Below, one piece after another: positions 1 through 7,782 of a stretch of DNA of 64,000 nucleotides. The translations under genes and the position numbers were made by a program. This DNA is from Halobacillus sp. A5 (GTDB taxonomy: Bacteria > Bacillota > Bacilli > Bacillales > Halobacillaceae). The stretch covers positions 868,001 through 932,000 of the forward strand of contig NZ_JAIZEO010000001.1 of NCBI RefSeq assembly GCF_024189315.1, read 5' to 3'. Below the pieces are notes generated by a model. It saw only the letters and a program-made list of their open reading frames with translations, had not been told where the DNA came from and did not search any database. Every line of letters starts with the position of its first letter. The stretch's first letter is position 1.

Positions 1-176
1 GAAGTGAATTGCACCATAAAAACGGAAGCAATTACTACCAGCCCTGTCGCCATAGAATATAAAACTTTCTCGCCTGTACTAATCCACTGTTTCTTTTGAA
101 CTTTAACTTTAACCTGCTTCTGCTCCTGCTGTCTTTCCACAGGCTGCTGCAGCTTCCTCGCTCTTTCTAAGCTCAT
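1..176 (-). CDS. ftsL: Cell division protein FtsL (partial, C-terminus outside window)
   Basis: Small bitopic divisome protein that works with DivIC/FtsB to activate septal peptidoglycan synthesis. About 58 residues are visible: a charged cytoplasmic N-terminus beginning [11 protein letters not shown], rich in Gln and Lys, then the start of a single membrane helix (residues about 39-56, [13 protein letters not shown]). The ATG overlaps the rsmH stop by 4 bp (ATGA), which indicates translational coupling. FtsL proteins are poorly conserved, so the call rests on topology plus the invariant order mraZ-rsmH-ftsL. The rest of the gene, and presumably pbpB, lies beyond position 1. Confidence 0.85.
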   Translation of the reverse strand, partial: MSLERARKLQQPVERQQEQKQVKVKVQKKQWISTGEKVLYSMATGLVVIASVFMVQFT

Positions 177-1150
177 GTCTGCTTCCACCCTTCTTCAAAT
201 ATAAATGAGTCTGACCATGGTTTTATCTTTTCCACGACTCTAAGTTTTGCAGATCTGGACCTGCGGTTATCGTCTAATTCGTCGTCATTTGCAACTATTG
301 GTTTTCTAGTAATTAATTTAAACGGGGGCTGCTTTTCTTCTGGTATCATTGGAATATTTTTAGGGAGGGGAGGATTCGTACTCCACTTTTTGAAAGCTTG
401 CTTACATAATCTGTCCTCCAGTGAATGGAATGTAATGACAGCAATTCTTCCATCCACAGCTGCGACTCTCGCCGCCTGATGCAGTGTATCCCAGAAAGCA
501 CCAAGTTCATCATTAACAGCAATACGAATAGCTTGAAAGATACGCTTTGCTGGATGACCCCCTTTACGCCTGGCAGGCGCCGGTATTCCTTCTTTTATGA
601 GTTCTACCAGTTGTTCAGTTGTTTCAATCGTTGAGATTTCTCTTGCCGCCTCTATTTTTCTGGCAATTTGTTTAGAAAATTTCTCTTCACCATATTTAAA
701 GAAAATCCTTACAAGATCCTCATAAGGCCATTCATTCACCACATGCCATGCTGATATTTCACTTGATTGATTCATTCTCATATCCAGCGGGGCGTCATTA
801 TGATAACTGAAACCACGATCAACCACATCAAGCTGTGGACTAGAAACACCCAAATCATATAAGATGCCATCTACTTCAGAAATCCCCAGTTCGTCCAGCT
901 TCTCTTCAAGCTGTCTAAAATTAGCATGAACAAAGGTTATTTTTTCACTGTAGGTTTTCAATCGTTCTTTCGCAGCGTTTAATGCGTGAATATCTTGATC
1001 GAATGCTATTAACCGGCCGCTTTCTAATCTTGATGCAATTTCTTCGGAATGTCCTCCGCCGCCTAGCGTGCAATCAACATATATGCCGTTCGGCTTAATA
1101 TGTAGCTGCTTAATTGTCTCTGATTTTAAAACGCTGTAATGTTCAAACAT
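173..1150 (-). CDS. rsmH: 16S rRNA (cytosine-1402-N4)-methyltransferase RsmH (MraW)
   Basis: S-adenosylmethionine-dependent enzyme that N4-methylates C1402 of 16S rRNA in the ribosomal P site. The start used is the ATG giving MFEHYSVL, the usual family N-terminus; an in-frame ATG 11 codons upstream would overlap mraZ. Visible motifs are the SAM-binding loop [10 protein letters not shown] near residue 27, [10 protein letters not shown], and the C-terminal [10 protein letters not shown] and RSRSAKLR blocks. The length of 325 residues is close to the family norm. It lies 22 bp after mraZ and overlaps ftsL by 4 bp, as in the conserved division and cell-wall operon. Confidence 0.97.
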   Translation of the reverse strand: MFEHYSVLKSETIKQLHIKPNGIYVDCTLGGGGHSEEIASRLESGRLIAFDQDIHALNAAKERLKTYSEKITFVHANFRQLEEKLDELGISEVDGILYDLGVSSPQLDVVDRGFSYHNDAPLDMRMNQSSEISAWHVVNEWPYEDLVRIFFKYGEEKFSKQIARKIEAAREISTIETTEQLVELIKEGIPAPARRKGGHPAKRIFQAIRIAVNDELGAFWDTLHQAARVAAVDGRIAVITFHSLEDRLCKQAFKKWSTNPPLPKNIPMIPEEKQPPFKLITRKPIVANDDELDDNRRSRSAKLRVVEKIKPWSDSFIFEEGWKQT

Positions 1151-1172
1151 AATCTCACTCGTTTCATATTCT

Positions 1173-1604
1173 TCAAATATCAAAATCTAACATATTTTCT
1201 GCAATCTCGGAAAAGGATTCCTCAGATTCTTCAAAGTATTTCTCCCAAAGATCTTTACTCCAGAATTCAATTCGGTTAGATACTCCAATAACTACACATT
1301 CTTTATCCAGTTCAGCATGCGTTCTAAGTGGGGGCGGGATATTTACTCTTCCCTGCTTATCGACTTCACACTCTACTGCACCTGATAAGAAAAAACGCGT
1401 GAAAGCCCGGGCATCTTTTTTAGTTAATGGAAGCTTTTTTAACTTTTCTTCTAACTGCTTCCATTCGTTCATAGGGTAGGCGAATAAACACTGATCTAAA
1501 CCCCTCGTAAGCACAAAACCTTCCTGCAGCTCATCTCGGAATTTAGATGGGACTATAATTCGTCCCTTCGTATCGATGCTGTGCTGAAATTCTCCCATGA
1601 ACAT
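1173..1604 (-). CDS. mraZ: Transcriptional regulator MraZ
   Basis: DNA-binding protein of the AbrB-like MraZ family, which represses its own division/cell-wall operon in E. coli and Mycoplasma. Two SpoVT/AbrB-like half-domains are visible: [21 protein letters not shown] at the N-terminus and [15 protein letters not shown] near residues 77-91. The ATG at MFMGEF is chosen because it matches family starts and follows a GTGGGG ribosome site; the open frame extends 15 codons further upstream. The product is 143 residues, the usual length. Phased GTGG boxes directly upstream (separate entry) suggest autoregulation. Confidence 0.96.
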   Translation of the reverse strand: MFMGEFQHSIDTKGRIIVPSKFRDELQEGFVLTRGLDQCLFAYPMNEWKQLEEKLKKLPLTKKDARAFTRFFLSGAVECEVDKQGRVNIPPPLRTHAELDKECVVIGVSNRIEFWSKDLWEKYFEESEESFSEIAENMLDFDI

Positions 1605-1614
1605 AGAGTTTACC

Positions 1615-1660
1615 CCACTTTCTAATTTCAGCCTACCACATCGCTCCACTTTTCACCACT
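1615..1660 (-). promoter_or_regulatory. Candidate MraZ operator: phased GTGG boxes
   Basis: On the mraZ strand there are three GTGG pentamers spaced exactly 10 bp apart (plus-strand CCACT/CCACA at 1656-1660, 1646-1650 and 1636-1640). A fourth lies at 1615-1619, 21 bp further on and overlapping the mraZ ribosome-binding site. E. coli MraZ binds TGGGN direct repeats with 5-nt spacers, and Mycoplasma MraZ binds AAAGTG-type boxes; AAAGTGG occurs twice here. Function is inferred from sequence and position. Confidence 0.6.
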
Positions 1661-1681
1661 CATATTTAAATATTCGTTAAA

Positions 1682-1714
1682 AACAAAAAAATTCCTGCCG
1701 TCGATAGCAGGAAT
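1682..1714 (-). terminator. Rho-independent terminator after bshC
   Basis: Read on the minus strand, an ATTCCTGC/GCAGGAAT stem with an 8-nt loop is followed by a run of seven T residues. It separates bshC from the mraZ operon, so mraZ must have its own promoter in the roughly 80 bp downstream. Confidence 0.85.
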
Positions 1715-1762
1715 TTATCAATTTTATTTTAATTTTTGAAGTGGGGGATGGTGGGGGGAATA

Positions 1763-3388
1763 TTAAACCTTTACTACATAGTGACCCGATTCAAAAGTTA
1801 ATTGACGGGCGTTCAGCTCGGCAAACAGCGCCATTCCATAATTATTAAGCCATGGGACAACACTCCACATCCGCTCCTGCAGTCCATTGTTAGGATGCAG
1901 CAGTAGATTAAGCTCATCAAATACCGCCAGTTGGTCTCTGTATTTATCCTCTAGATGTTTATTCATCCTTTTTTCAAGAAACTCAACCGACTGGTGAATA
2001 TATTTCAAATTTTTTTGAGCAAGCTCTCCAAGCTCAGGACTTAATTCAGCAGCCTTTTGTTTCAGCGGCTGGTGAATGGTCTCCATCTCTTTCTTTACTT
2101 CTTCCGCCAGATCATTAAGAGGCGGCACCCCTGTTGAGGACAGCCAGGACAGCTTTCTGCCTACCGTTCCCTCCTCAACTGCTTCTTTCATATCTATTTC
2201 CAGTCTATCAAGCCGCTGTTCAGACTTTTTATCCAATAGAGTAAACGATAATCTTGGAACAACGGGAGGCATTTCTAAGTTTAAAGCGTCAAATCCAGGT
2301 TTTAGTGCAGACCAATAGGTTATTTCTCCAGGCCCGCCGATAAAAGCAAGCACAGGAAGCAGACATTCCTGCATTAACGGACGTGTAACTACGTTATTGC
2401 TCAAGAGCCACGGCTGATTCTCTGCGGTCGTCATCAATTGTTGTTTCGTAAGAGTGATTTCTCCTTTTTTGCCGGTGTACCCGCCGGTCTCATTTCTAAC
2501 TAATAGAACCCGTTCGCCTTGATCATGGTAAAAAAGGTGAGCATCTTCAATAGAAGTATCTAACTCAAGAGGGTAGCCCTGCTGCTTGTTTTTTTGTTCC
2601 ATAGAGTAGACACCCTCTGCAATCTCTTCGTTATGCTCAATCATCTCCGCGAAGTAACGGGATTCTAATTTACGTATTTCAGGATCGTGGGCATCTAACA
2701 GAATCAGTCCTTCAGATGGAAACAACTGATGAATAAGCTTACCGAAAAAATCGCTGTAGCTGCCTGAAGATTGTATCATTTCTTTTAAGCGGTGATATAA
2801 AGCCAGGCTGTACTCCGTTTCATTCAAATTATGAAATACAGTTCCCAGCCAATTCTCAATGTCCTTCTGATTAAATTCCAAGTCCGTTATAGATTTCCTC
2901 TCATTAACACTGGTCTCAGCTTGAATCTTTTCCATTTTTTTATTCTTGTTTAAAAAAATATGATTAATTTCAGCGAAATCATGATCCTCTCCTGCAATCC
3001 AGAACAAGGGAACTACAGGAACACCGAGGTCAGCTTCCTGCTGTCGGGCTAGTTGAAGAATAGAAATGATCTTATGAACGGTATACAGCGGCCCTGTCAA
3101 CAGACCAGCCTGCTGTCCGCCAACTACTACAGATGCTTGTTCTTTTTTTAATTTATTTATATTGGCGAAAACAGGTTCTGAAGCTCCATAGCGATCATTT
3201 AAGGCGGTCAGCACTTCAACAAGCCCGTCTCTATTATAAGTGTGGGAGGATATATAATCTGACCGCTGCTTCCATACATGCCCATCACTTGGATTATATT
3301 CGAATTTATCTTCTATTTTTTTGAAATTATTTTTGTAATCAGCAATAAGTGGGTTGTTAACTGGCAGGCTTATTGATTCTATACGCAT
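1763..3388 (-). CDS. bshC: Bacillithiol biosynthesis cysteine-adding enzyme BshC
   Basis: Putative cysteine ligase for the last step of bacillithiol synthesis, adding cysteine to glucosaminyl-malate; bacillithiol is the main low-molecular-weight thiol of many Firmicutes. The product has 541 residues, typical for BshC (YllA). It shows the nucleotidyltransferase-like core with VVVGGQQAGLLTGPLYT near residue 87 and PLFWIAGEDHDFAEINH near 125, followed by a long helical/coiled-coil C-terminal half. The ATG follows an AGAAGGAG ribosome site. It is the last gene of panE-DUF3397-bshC and ends at a terminator. A C-rich tract on the coding strand (about 1741-1760) lies between the stop codon and that terminator. 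Confidence 0.95.
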   Translation of the reverse strand: MRIESISLPVNNPLIADYKNNFKKIEDKFEYNPSDGHVWKQRSDYISSHTYNRDGLVEVLTALNDRYGASEPVFANINKLKKEQASVVVGGQQAGLLTGPLYTVHKIISILQLARQQEADLGVPVVPLFWIAGEDHDFAEINHIFLNKNKKMEKIQAETSVNERKSITDLEFNQKDIENWLGTVFHNLNETEYSLALYHRLKEMIQSSGSYSDFFGKLIHQLFPSEGLILLDAHDPEIRKLESRYFAEMIEHNEEIAEGVYSMEQKNKQQGYPLELDTSIEDAHLFYHDQGERVLLVRNETGGYTGKKGEITLTKQQLMTTAENQPWLLSNNVVTRPLMQECLLPVLAFIGGPGEITYWSALKPGFDALNLEMPPVVPRLSFTLLDKKSEQRLDRLEIDMKEAVEEGTVGRKLSWLSSTGVPPLNDLAEEVKKEMETIHQPLKQKAAELSPELGELAQKNLKYIHQSVEFLEKRMNKHLEDKYRDQLAVFDELNLLLHPNNGLQERMWSVVPWLNNYGMALFAELNARQLTFESGHYVVKV

Positions 3389-3476
3389 TTATGAACTTCT
3401 CCTTCTACTTCAGAGGTTGGTATGTACCATTATGTATTGTACAGAAATATTAAAAGAAGTTCACCTAATCTGTTTA

Positions 3477-3857
3477 TTACAAAAGCAGGCGGTCAATAAG
3501 GCCATACGTTGTCAGGCCTACATACACAAACATAAATAGTAAAAAGGTTAATCTTAGAAACCCTTTAAATGCTCTAATAAATCGAAGCTCTTCAGACAGT
3601 TTGTATTGCACAATAAGTGCAAGGCTCAATAGTCCAAGTAACAATACAATAATCCATGGGAAGAATCCGTTTCCAAATAAGACCATCATTAATACATATA
3701 CAGCTGCTATTAATACGGGCACCATCAGCTGGGCTGTTTGATGTACTGCTTTCTTTTTATTTCTGTACCACTTCCTTGTAAGAAAGTAGAGGACGATTAA
3801 GATAAACAAAGGAGCTGTCATAATAAAAGCTGTTATGTATATCAGCACATTACTCAT
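3477..3857 (-). CDS. DUF3397 family membrane protein
   Basis: Small integral membrane protein of 126 residues with four predicted membrane helices (roughly residues 4-24, 43-63, 66-85 and 103-122) and basic inter-helix loops. It matches DUF3397 proteins of Bacillaceae, which sit between panE and bshC. The start ATG overlaps the panE stop by 4 bp, so it is very likely translated from the same message. No catalytic motif is visible and the role is unknown. Confidence 0.8.
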   Translation of the reverse strand: MSNVLIYITAFIMTAPLFILIVLYFLTRKWYRNKKKAVHQTAQLMVPVLIAAVYVLMMVLFGNGFFPWIIVLLLGLLSLALIVQYKLSEELRFIRAFKGFLRLTFLLFMFVYVGLTTYGLIDRLLL

Positions 3858-4720
3858 AAAGACTCTCCTTTACTTTTTAACTCTAATGCATGAATGGCAT
3901 TGACTACAAAGAAGTGGTATAAAGCTCTGCCATCCGACTTTTTTAAAATATATCCGGAAATTGCTTCTACTTCGGTTTTTCGGTGTTCTAACAAGTCTCT
4001 TAACATAGAGGACTGATTTTCCCCAGTCCTTTCAGCAACCCGAAGCACTCTCTTCCACTGTTCCTCAAAGGAAAGATCGAGCACCTCACATGCTTCTAAA
4101 CATAGTTTTTCAGCTAATTCGTAAATGTGTGGATTTAATAAAATCTCCTTATTCTTCACGTTAAATAGTGCAGTAAGCGGATTAATCACAGTATTAATAA
4201 CGACTTTTTCAGCCAGCATGCTCCAGTAGTTTTCACGGTATAGAAATTTAAAGCCTTCGACAGTAAGCTCCTCAGCTAATTCTTCACCTTTTAAAAAGTT
4301 ATGAAAATCAGCTAAGTAAATTACACCCTTCCCGGTGTGACTGACTTCATAATTAGAGATTCTGACTGCACCATGCTCTACCACTCCAACACCACACGGA
4401 TTAGACAGCGGCTCAAGGCTGTCAAGGTGTGACATTCCATTCTGCAGGAATAGAACTGGAAGTGAAGGTGGCAGCTGCTCGAGGACAGCGGGGACGTCAT
4501 ACTGTTTTACAGTAATTATAAGAAGATCCTGATCATTAAAATAAGCTGCATCCGTAAACGCCTCTACCTCAGCATGCAGCTTGTTACAACGTATACCTTT
4601 GTTATTCAGCTCTCTTTTCTGCAGTTCATTTCTTACAAACAGAGCTGTTTCATGTTGCTTAGATAGATGAAGGGCTGTTAATAATCCGACCGCTCCCCCT
4701 CCGACTATACCTATTTTCAT
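3854..4720 (-). CDS. panE: 2-dehydropantoate 2-reductase (ketopantoate reductase)
   Basis: NADPH-dependent reduction of ketopantoate to pantoate in coenzyme A biosynthesis. The start is the ATG giving MKIGIVGGGAVGLL, a Rossmann GxGxxG motif at the extreme N-terminus, preceded by GGGAGG. The family motif AEKVVINTVINPLTALF near residue 169 carries the catalytic Lys and Asn positions. The C-terminal helical dimerisation domain is present, and 288 residues is about normal. The gene corresponds to B. subtilis ylbQ and is coupled to the DUF3397 gene by a 4-bp overlap. PanE paralogues with other keto-acid substrates exist, so substrate identity rests on family and position. Confidence 0.88.
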   Translation of the reverse strand: MKIGIVGGGAVGLLTALHLSKQHETALFVRNELQKRELNNKGIRCNKLHAEVEAFTDAAYFNDQDLLIITVKQYDVPAVLEQLPPSLPVLFLQNGMSHLDSLEPLSNPCGVGVVEHGAVRISNYEVSHTGKGVIYLADFHNFLKGEELAEELTVEGFKFLYRENYWSMLAEKVVINTVINPLTALFNVKNKEILLNPHIYELAEKLCLEACEVLDLSFEEQWKRVLRVAERTGENQSSMLRDLLEHRKTEVEAISGYILKKSDGRALYHFFVVNAIHALELKSKGESL

Positions 4721-4872
4721 GCTGTCCCTCCCTTTAAGAGTCTTTTTTCTTATTGTAGCAAATTTACGATTCCAAAGGGGAACAAATTTACATAAGCAAT
4801 TGTTCATTTCATTCTGAATATTTTTATATTATAATAGCGGTAGAGAAAGAGTTTGGAAAGGGGAATTCATTT

Positions 4873-5352
4873 ATGATGACTAAAATAAAAGTTCAACCTC
4901 TTCTAGTGAATTATAAAACGTTGGAGGAGTTTAAACGTTTTAAAGAATATGGACATCAGGAACTTGCAATGTTTGAAGACCTTCAAAGTAACATAGTGGA
5001 GAATGACAGCGAATCTCCGTTTTTCGGAATTTATTATGGAAACGCTTTAGCAGCCAGAATGAGTCTTTATCGTGTTTCAAAAAAATACGATCATTACTTC
5101 GAACCTCCGCATGACTACTTAGAACTGTGGAAGCTTGAAGTGCTGCCTGACTACCGTGGACAGGGTTATGGGAAAGCACTGGTCGATTTTGCCAAAAGCT
5201 TTGAACTGCCAATCAAAACAAATCCCCGGGTAAAATCTGATGACTTCTGGGAAAAAATGAACTTCCATAAAGCTAAATACGATATGGAACGTGATTTAGG
5301 AGAAAACCCATTAATATGGATGCCGAGCGGGGTAGAAGAAAGAGAATCTTAA
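4873..5352 (+). CDS. ylbP: GNAT family N-acetyltransferase (YlbP)
   Basis: Acetyl-CoA-dependent N-acetyltransferase of unknown substrate. The 159-residue product has the GNAT acetyl-CoA-binding loop LPDYRGQGYGKALVDFA near residue 95, preceded by the beta strand LWKLEVLP. The start is set by AAAGGGG 9 nt before the first of two tandem ATG codons. It is divergent from panE and convergent with rsfA, as in the B. subtilis ylbO-ylbP-ylbQ region, and ends at a strong hairpin. Gene identity is well supported by synteny; biochemical function is not. Confidence 0.88.
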   Translation: MMTKIKVQPLLVNYKTLEEFKRFKEYGHQELAMFEDLQSNIVENDSESPFFGIYYGNALAARMSLYRVSKKYDHYFEPPHDYLELWKLEVLPDYRGQGYGKALVDFAKSFELPIKTNPRVKSDDFWEKMNFHKAKYDMERDLGENPLIWMPSGVEERES

Positions 5353-5370
5353 ATTAAAATAAACATACAA

Positions 5371-5400
5371 GGCCGCTACAATTGCTGTAGTGGCCTTTTT
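5371..5400. terminator. Bidirectional terminator between ylbP and rsfA
   Basis: GGCCGCTACA and TGTAGTGGCC form a 10-bp stem (one G-T pair) around a short loop, followed by TTTTT for ylbP. The A-rich left flank supplies a weaker U-tract for rsfA on the other strand. Confidence 0.85.
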
Positions 5401-5402
5401 AA

Positions 5403-5873
5403 TCAGGAAGAGCTTTGGTATCTATTTTTCACCCAATTGGTTAGTTTATCAATTTCCGACCATGCTTCTTCCCACTGTTTAATCTGGTTCTTTAATCTAA
5501 CATTTTCCTCACTGAGCTGGTATAGCTTCGTTTGGAGCTCTTGCTGATCATGGTGGGAGTGCTGCTTCATCTCTTTTAAAAAAAGTATGGCATCATCAAG
5601 CGAGATGGAAGTATTTTTTGACAATGCTGAAGTAGTTAGAGCATGACGGTGCTGTGTTCTTTCCTGTTTGGCCTGCCTTATATCCTTCTGGTAATTCTTT
5701 CGAACCGTGGCATTCCACCTGAACCCGCAAGCAGCTGGAGTACGGTTTAATTGTCTAGCCACCTCTTGAAAAGCTTCCAGCTGTGTATGACCCTCTCTAA
5801 TGTATTGGAGCACTGTATCTGCTAATAATTCGTCTTCTTCCTTTTTCCATGCATCCTGCCTAGGGGCGTCCAT
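5403..5873 (-). CDS. rsfA: RsfA family sporulation transcriptional regulator (YlbO)
   Basis: Myb-like DNA-binding protein. In B. subtilis RsfA is made in the forespore under sigma-F and tunes sigma-F-dependent genes. The N-terminal Myb/SANT-type helix-turn-helix (residues 5-60) includes WKKEEDELLADTVLQYI and CGFRWNATVRKNY. A C-terminal coiled coil (about 105-140, LYQLSEENVRLKNQIKQWEE) suits dimerisation. The ATG follows GAGGAGGG. Its presence is one of the clearest signs that this organism sporulates. The neighbouring gene order (ylbP, rpmF) supports the assignment. Confidence 0.92.
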   Translation of the reverse strand: MDAPRQDAWKKEEDELLADTVLQYIREGHTQLEAFQEVARQLNRTPAACGFRWNATVRKNYQKDIRQAKQERTQHRHALTTSALSKNTSISLDDAILFLKEMKQHSHHDQQELQTKLYQLSEENVRLKNQIKQWEEAWSEIDKLTNWVKNRYQSSS

Positions 5874-5934
5874 TCTATCCCTCCTCTATGGTTTGCTTAT
5901 AGTTATGCAAACATCGAGATTGATAGACTATACT

Positions 5935-6702
5935 TCAAGACTTTTTTCTTGTTCTTATAAAATTTTTCACAGCTTTAATATGTTCTTCAGATTCCCAGAG
6001 TGATGCACATCTTCTAACCTCCTCATCCATCTCTTTTGATAAATCAGTAAACGGGAGACTGCGTAGTAATTGGGATTTAAAAATCTTTAACTGGGTTTGT
6101 GTTTTTTCTAAGAAGGGGGAAAGTAAATAGTCAGGGGTTAAGTGCTCTTTTGCCACTATTTTATGCAGCCATCCAATTTGATAGGCTCTCTCTGAGTCGT
6201 ACATTTCTGAATCCATCAGCCAGTGAGCAGCTCGATCGGCGCTGATTTTTCTATACAATAATTCACCGCCGCCCCACCCCGGTGTAATTCCTAATTTCCC
6301 TTGAATAAATCCATATTTTCCGTCATGTTTTCCATAGCGGAAATCACAGGCAGTAGCAATTTCGCAGCCTCCGCCTCTTGCGTCGCCATTTAAGAAAGCG
6401 TATGTAGGAAGTGGAAAGACAGCCAGTTCATAAAGCACCTGCTTCATTGGAATTAATCGAGTGTAAGCCTCTTCTTCTGTCAGGTCTCCATGCAGTTCAA
6501 GCAAATCTCCTCCGGCGCAGAATGATTGCTGACCCGCACCTGTGATCACCAGACACTTAAGATTCGGATTTGCTTTAAAGTCTAAGACAGCCTTTAATAA
6601 ACCTTCACACATTTCGCGTGTAACCGCATTCATTTTGTCGTATCGATTCAGCAGGATTGTTCCTGTTCCCCGAGCATCCAACGTTGTTATAATCTTCTCC
6701 AA
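5935..6702 (-). CDS. Enoyl-CoA hydratase/isomerase (crotonase) family protein
   Basis: Crotonase-fold acyl-CoA enzyme of about 255 residues. The oxyanion-hole segment FCAGGDL and the RGGGCEIATACDF block are present. In the second active-site segment, GFIQGKLGITPGWGG, the usual second catalytic Glu (PE in PEITLGTIPG of hydratases) is replaced by Gln. The GITPGWGG pattern is closer to decarboxylase-like members such as ECHDC1 than to classic hydratases, so hydratase activity is doubtful. The TTG start is chosen because AGAGGTG lies 6 nt upstream; a GTG three codons earlier is the alternative. The gene is inserted between rpmF and rsfA, which are neighbours in B. subtilis. Confidence 0.8.
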   Translation of the reverse strand: MEKIITTLDARGTGTILLNRYDKMNAVTREMCEGLLKAVLDFKANPNLKCLVITGAGQQSFCAGGDLLELHGDLTEEEAYTRLIPMKQVLYELAVFPLPTYAFLNGDARGGGCEIATACDFRYGKHDGKYGFIQGKLGITPGWGGGELLYRKISADRAAHWLMDSEMYDSERAYQIGWLHKIVAKEHLTPDYLLSPFLEKTQTQLKIFKSQLLRSLPFTDLSKEMDEEVRRCASLWESEEHIKAVKNFIRTRKKS

Positions 6703-6762
6703 TCCATTCACCTCTCTTCTTCAATCTACAGCTGCGTTCCATGCTGCTGATAGGCCGGAATG

Positions 6763-6795
6763 TAAAAAAGAGCCTGAATGGTTAATTCAGACTCT
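6763..6795 (-). terminator. Terminator after rpmF
   Basis: On the minus strand, AGAGTCTGAAT and ATTCAGGCTCT pair over 11 bp with a 5-nt loop, followed by six T residues. Confidence 0.9.
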
Positions 6796-6808
6796 TCAAT
6801 ACCTTTCA

Positions 6809-6982
6809 TTACTTAGCAATAACTTGCTTTCCGTTGTACTGTCCACAAGAATTGCAAACATGGTGTGGTTTTGAGTACTCCCCACAGTTTGAACATTCTA
6901 CCATGCCAGGTACGTGTAGTTTTTTATGAGTACGACGTTGGTTTTTAACCTTTTTGGATGTCTTACGCTTAGGTACTGCCAT
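6809..6982 (-). CDS. rpmF: 50S ribosomal protein L32
   Basis: Large-subunit ribosomal protein of 57 residues. The ATG giving [10 protein letters not shown] is used because it matches the invariant L32 start and follows AAAGGAGG. The basic N-terminus [16 protein letters not shown] is followed by a zinc ribbon with two CxxC pairs (CSNC and CNSC), so this is the zinc-binding form. It lies 43 bp after yceD, the near-universal yceD-rpmF pair, and ends at a strong terminator. Confidence 0.98.
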   Translation of the reverse strand: MAVPKRKTSKKVKNQRRTHKKLHVPGMVECSNCGEYSKPHHVCNSCGQYNGKQVIAK

Positions 6983-7025
6983 GTTGTACACCTCCTTTAA
7001 ATTTGACAAGAGGAAATCTATTCCC

Positions 7026-7550
7026 TTAATCTTTGTTTTCTTTTTCATTTAATAATGATTGCAGCTTAGCCATGCGAGGGTCTATTTTTTCATCCTCCGG
7101 TTCTTCTGTAATCACCTGCCAGCCCTTACCTTCTGTAAGAGCCTGCTCCTGGGTTTCAGGATCATCTGAAAATATACGGGTTGGAACCTCTAATAGAATA
7201 TTTTCCTTGATATATGGCGTTAAGTCAAGAACTTCTCCACGAACCGGGTGAATTTCGCTTTCACCTTCCTCTTCATAATAAGGAGAAACATTGAACTGTT
7301 CGTGTCCTTTGATTTGAAAAGGATAAGGAACATCGACTAACGTTCTGGCACAAGGAAGTGTCATTTCTCCTTCCGCTGTAAAAGCTACAGTAATGTCATC
7401 ACCGAATTTTACAGCTTCACCTTCAACATGAACAGGGGATATCTTACGAATGTCATTTTTCATATCCTCTAATTCAGTAACGTCGACTTCTTCTTCAAAC
7501 TTAAACGGATCATCACCGGATTGATTAAGTTTCTGTAGAGGAAATTTCAT
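7026..7550 (-). CDS. yceD: YceD family protein (DUF177), 23S rRNA accumulation factor
   Basis: DUF177/YceD protein, called ylbN in B. subtilis. In E. coli YceD affects 23S rRNA accumulation, and the gene is nearly always cotranscribed with rpmF. The 174-residue product has the family pattern [12 protein letters not shown] near residue 80 and [16 protein letters not shown] near 125, with an acidic C-terminus. The ATG (MKFPLQKL) is preferred over an in-frame GTG three codons upstream because GAGGTG sits 7 nt before it. Confidence 0.92.
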   Translation of the reverse strand: MKFPLQKLNQSGDDPFKFEEEVDVTELEDMKNDIRKISPVHVEGEAVKFGDDITVAFTAEGEMTLPCARTLVDVPYPFQIKGHEQFNVSPYYEEEGESEIHPVRGEVLDLTPYIKENILLEVPTRIFSDDPETQEQALTEGKGWQVITEEPEDEKIDPRMAKLQSLLNEKENKD

Positions 7551-7782
7551 AATTTTCACCTCATGGCAACAAGAGTTATTTTAAAAGTAATTTAACTATT
7601 TGTCAATATTTTTTCTTTACAGATGTTTTGCGGATGACACCTTTTCTTTATTTTATTAGAAAAGAATTCGTTTCTCAACTTACAAAGGTCTTAACGGCAT
7701 GCTAAAATAAGGAAGATAAACGCGGGACAGCTCTCCCATCATAACTAATTTTCCTTAATCAATCAAGGAGGCAGGATTATAC

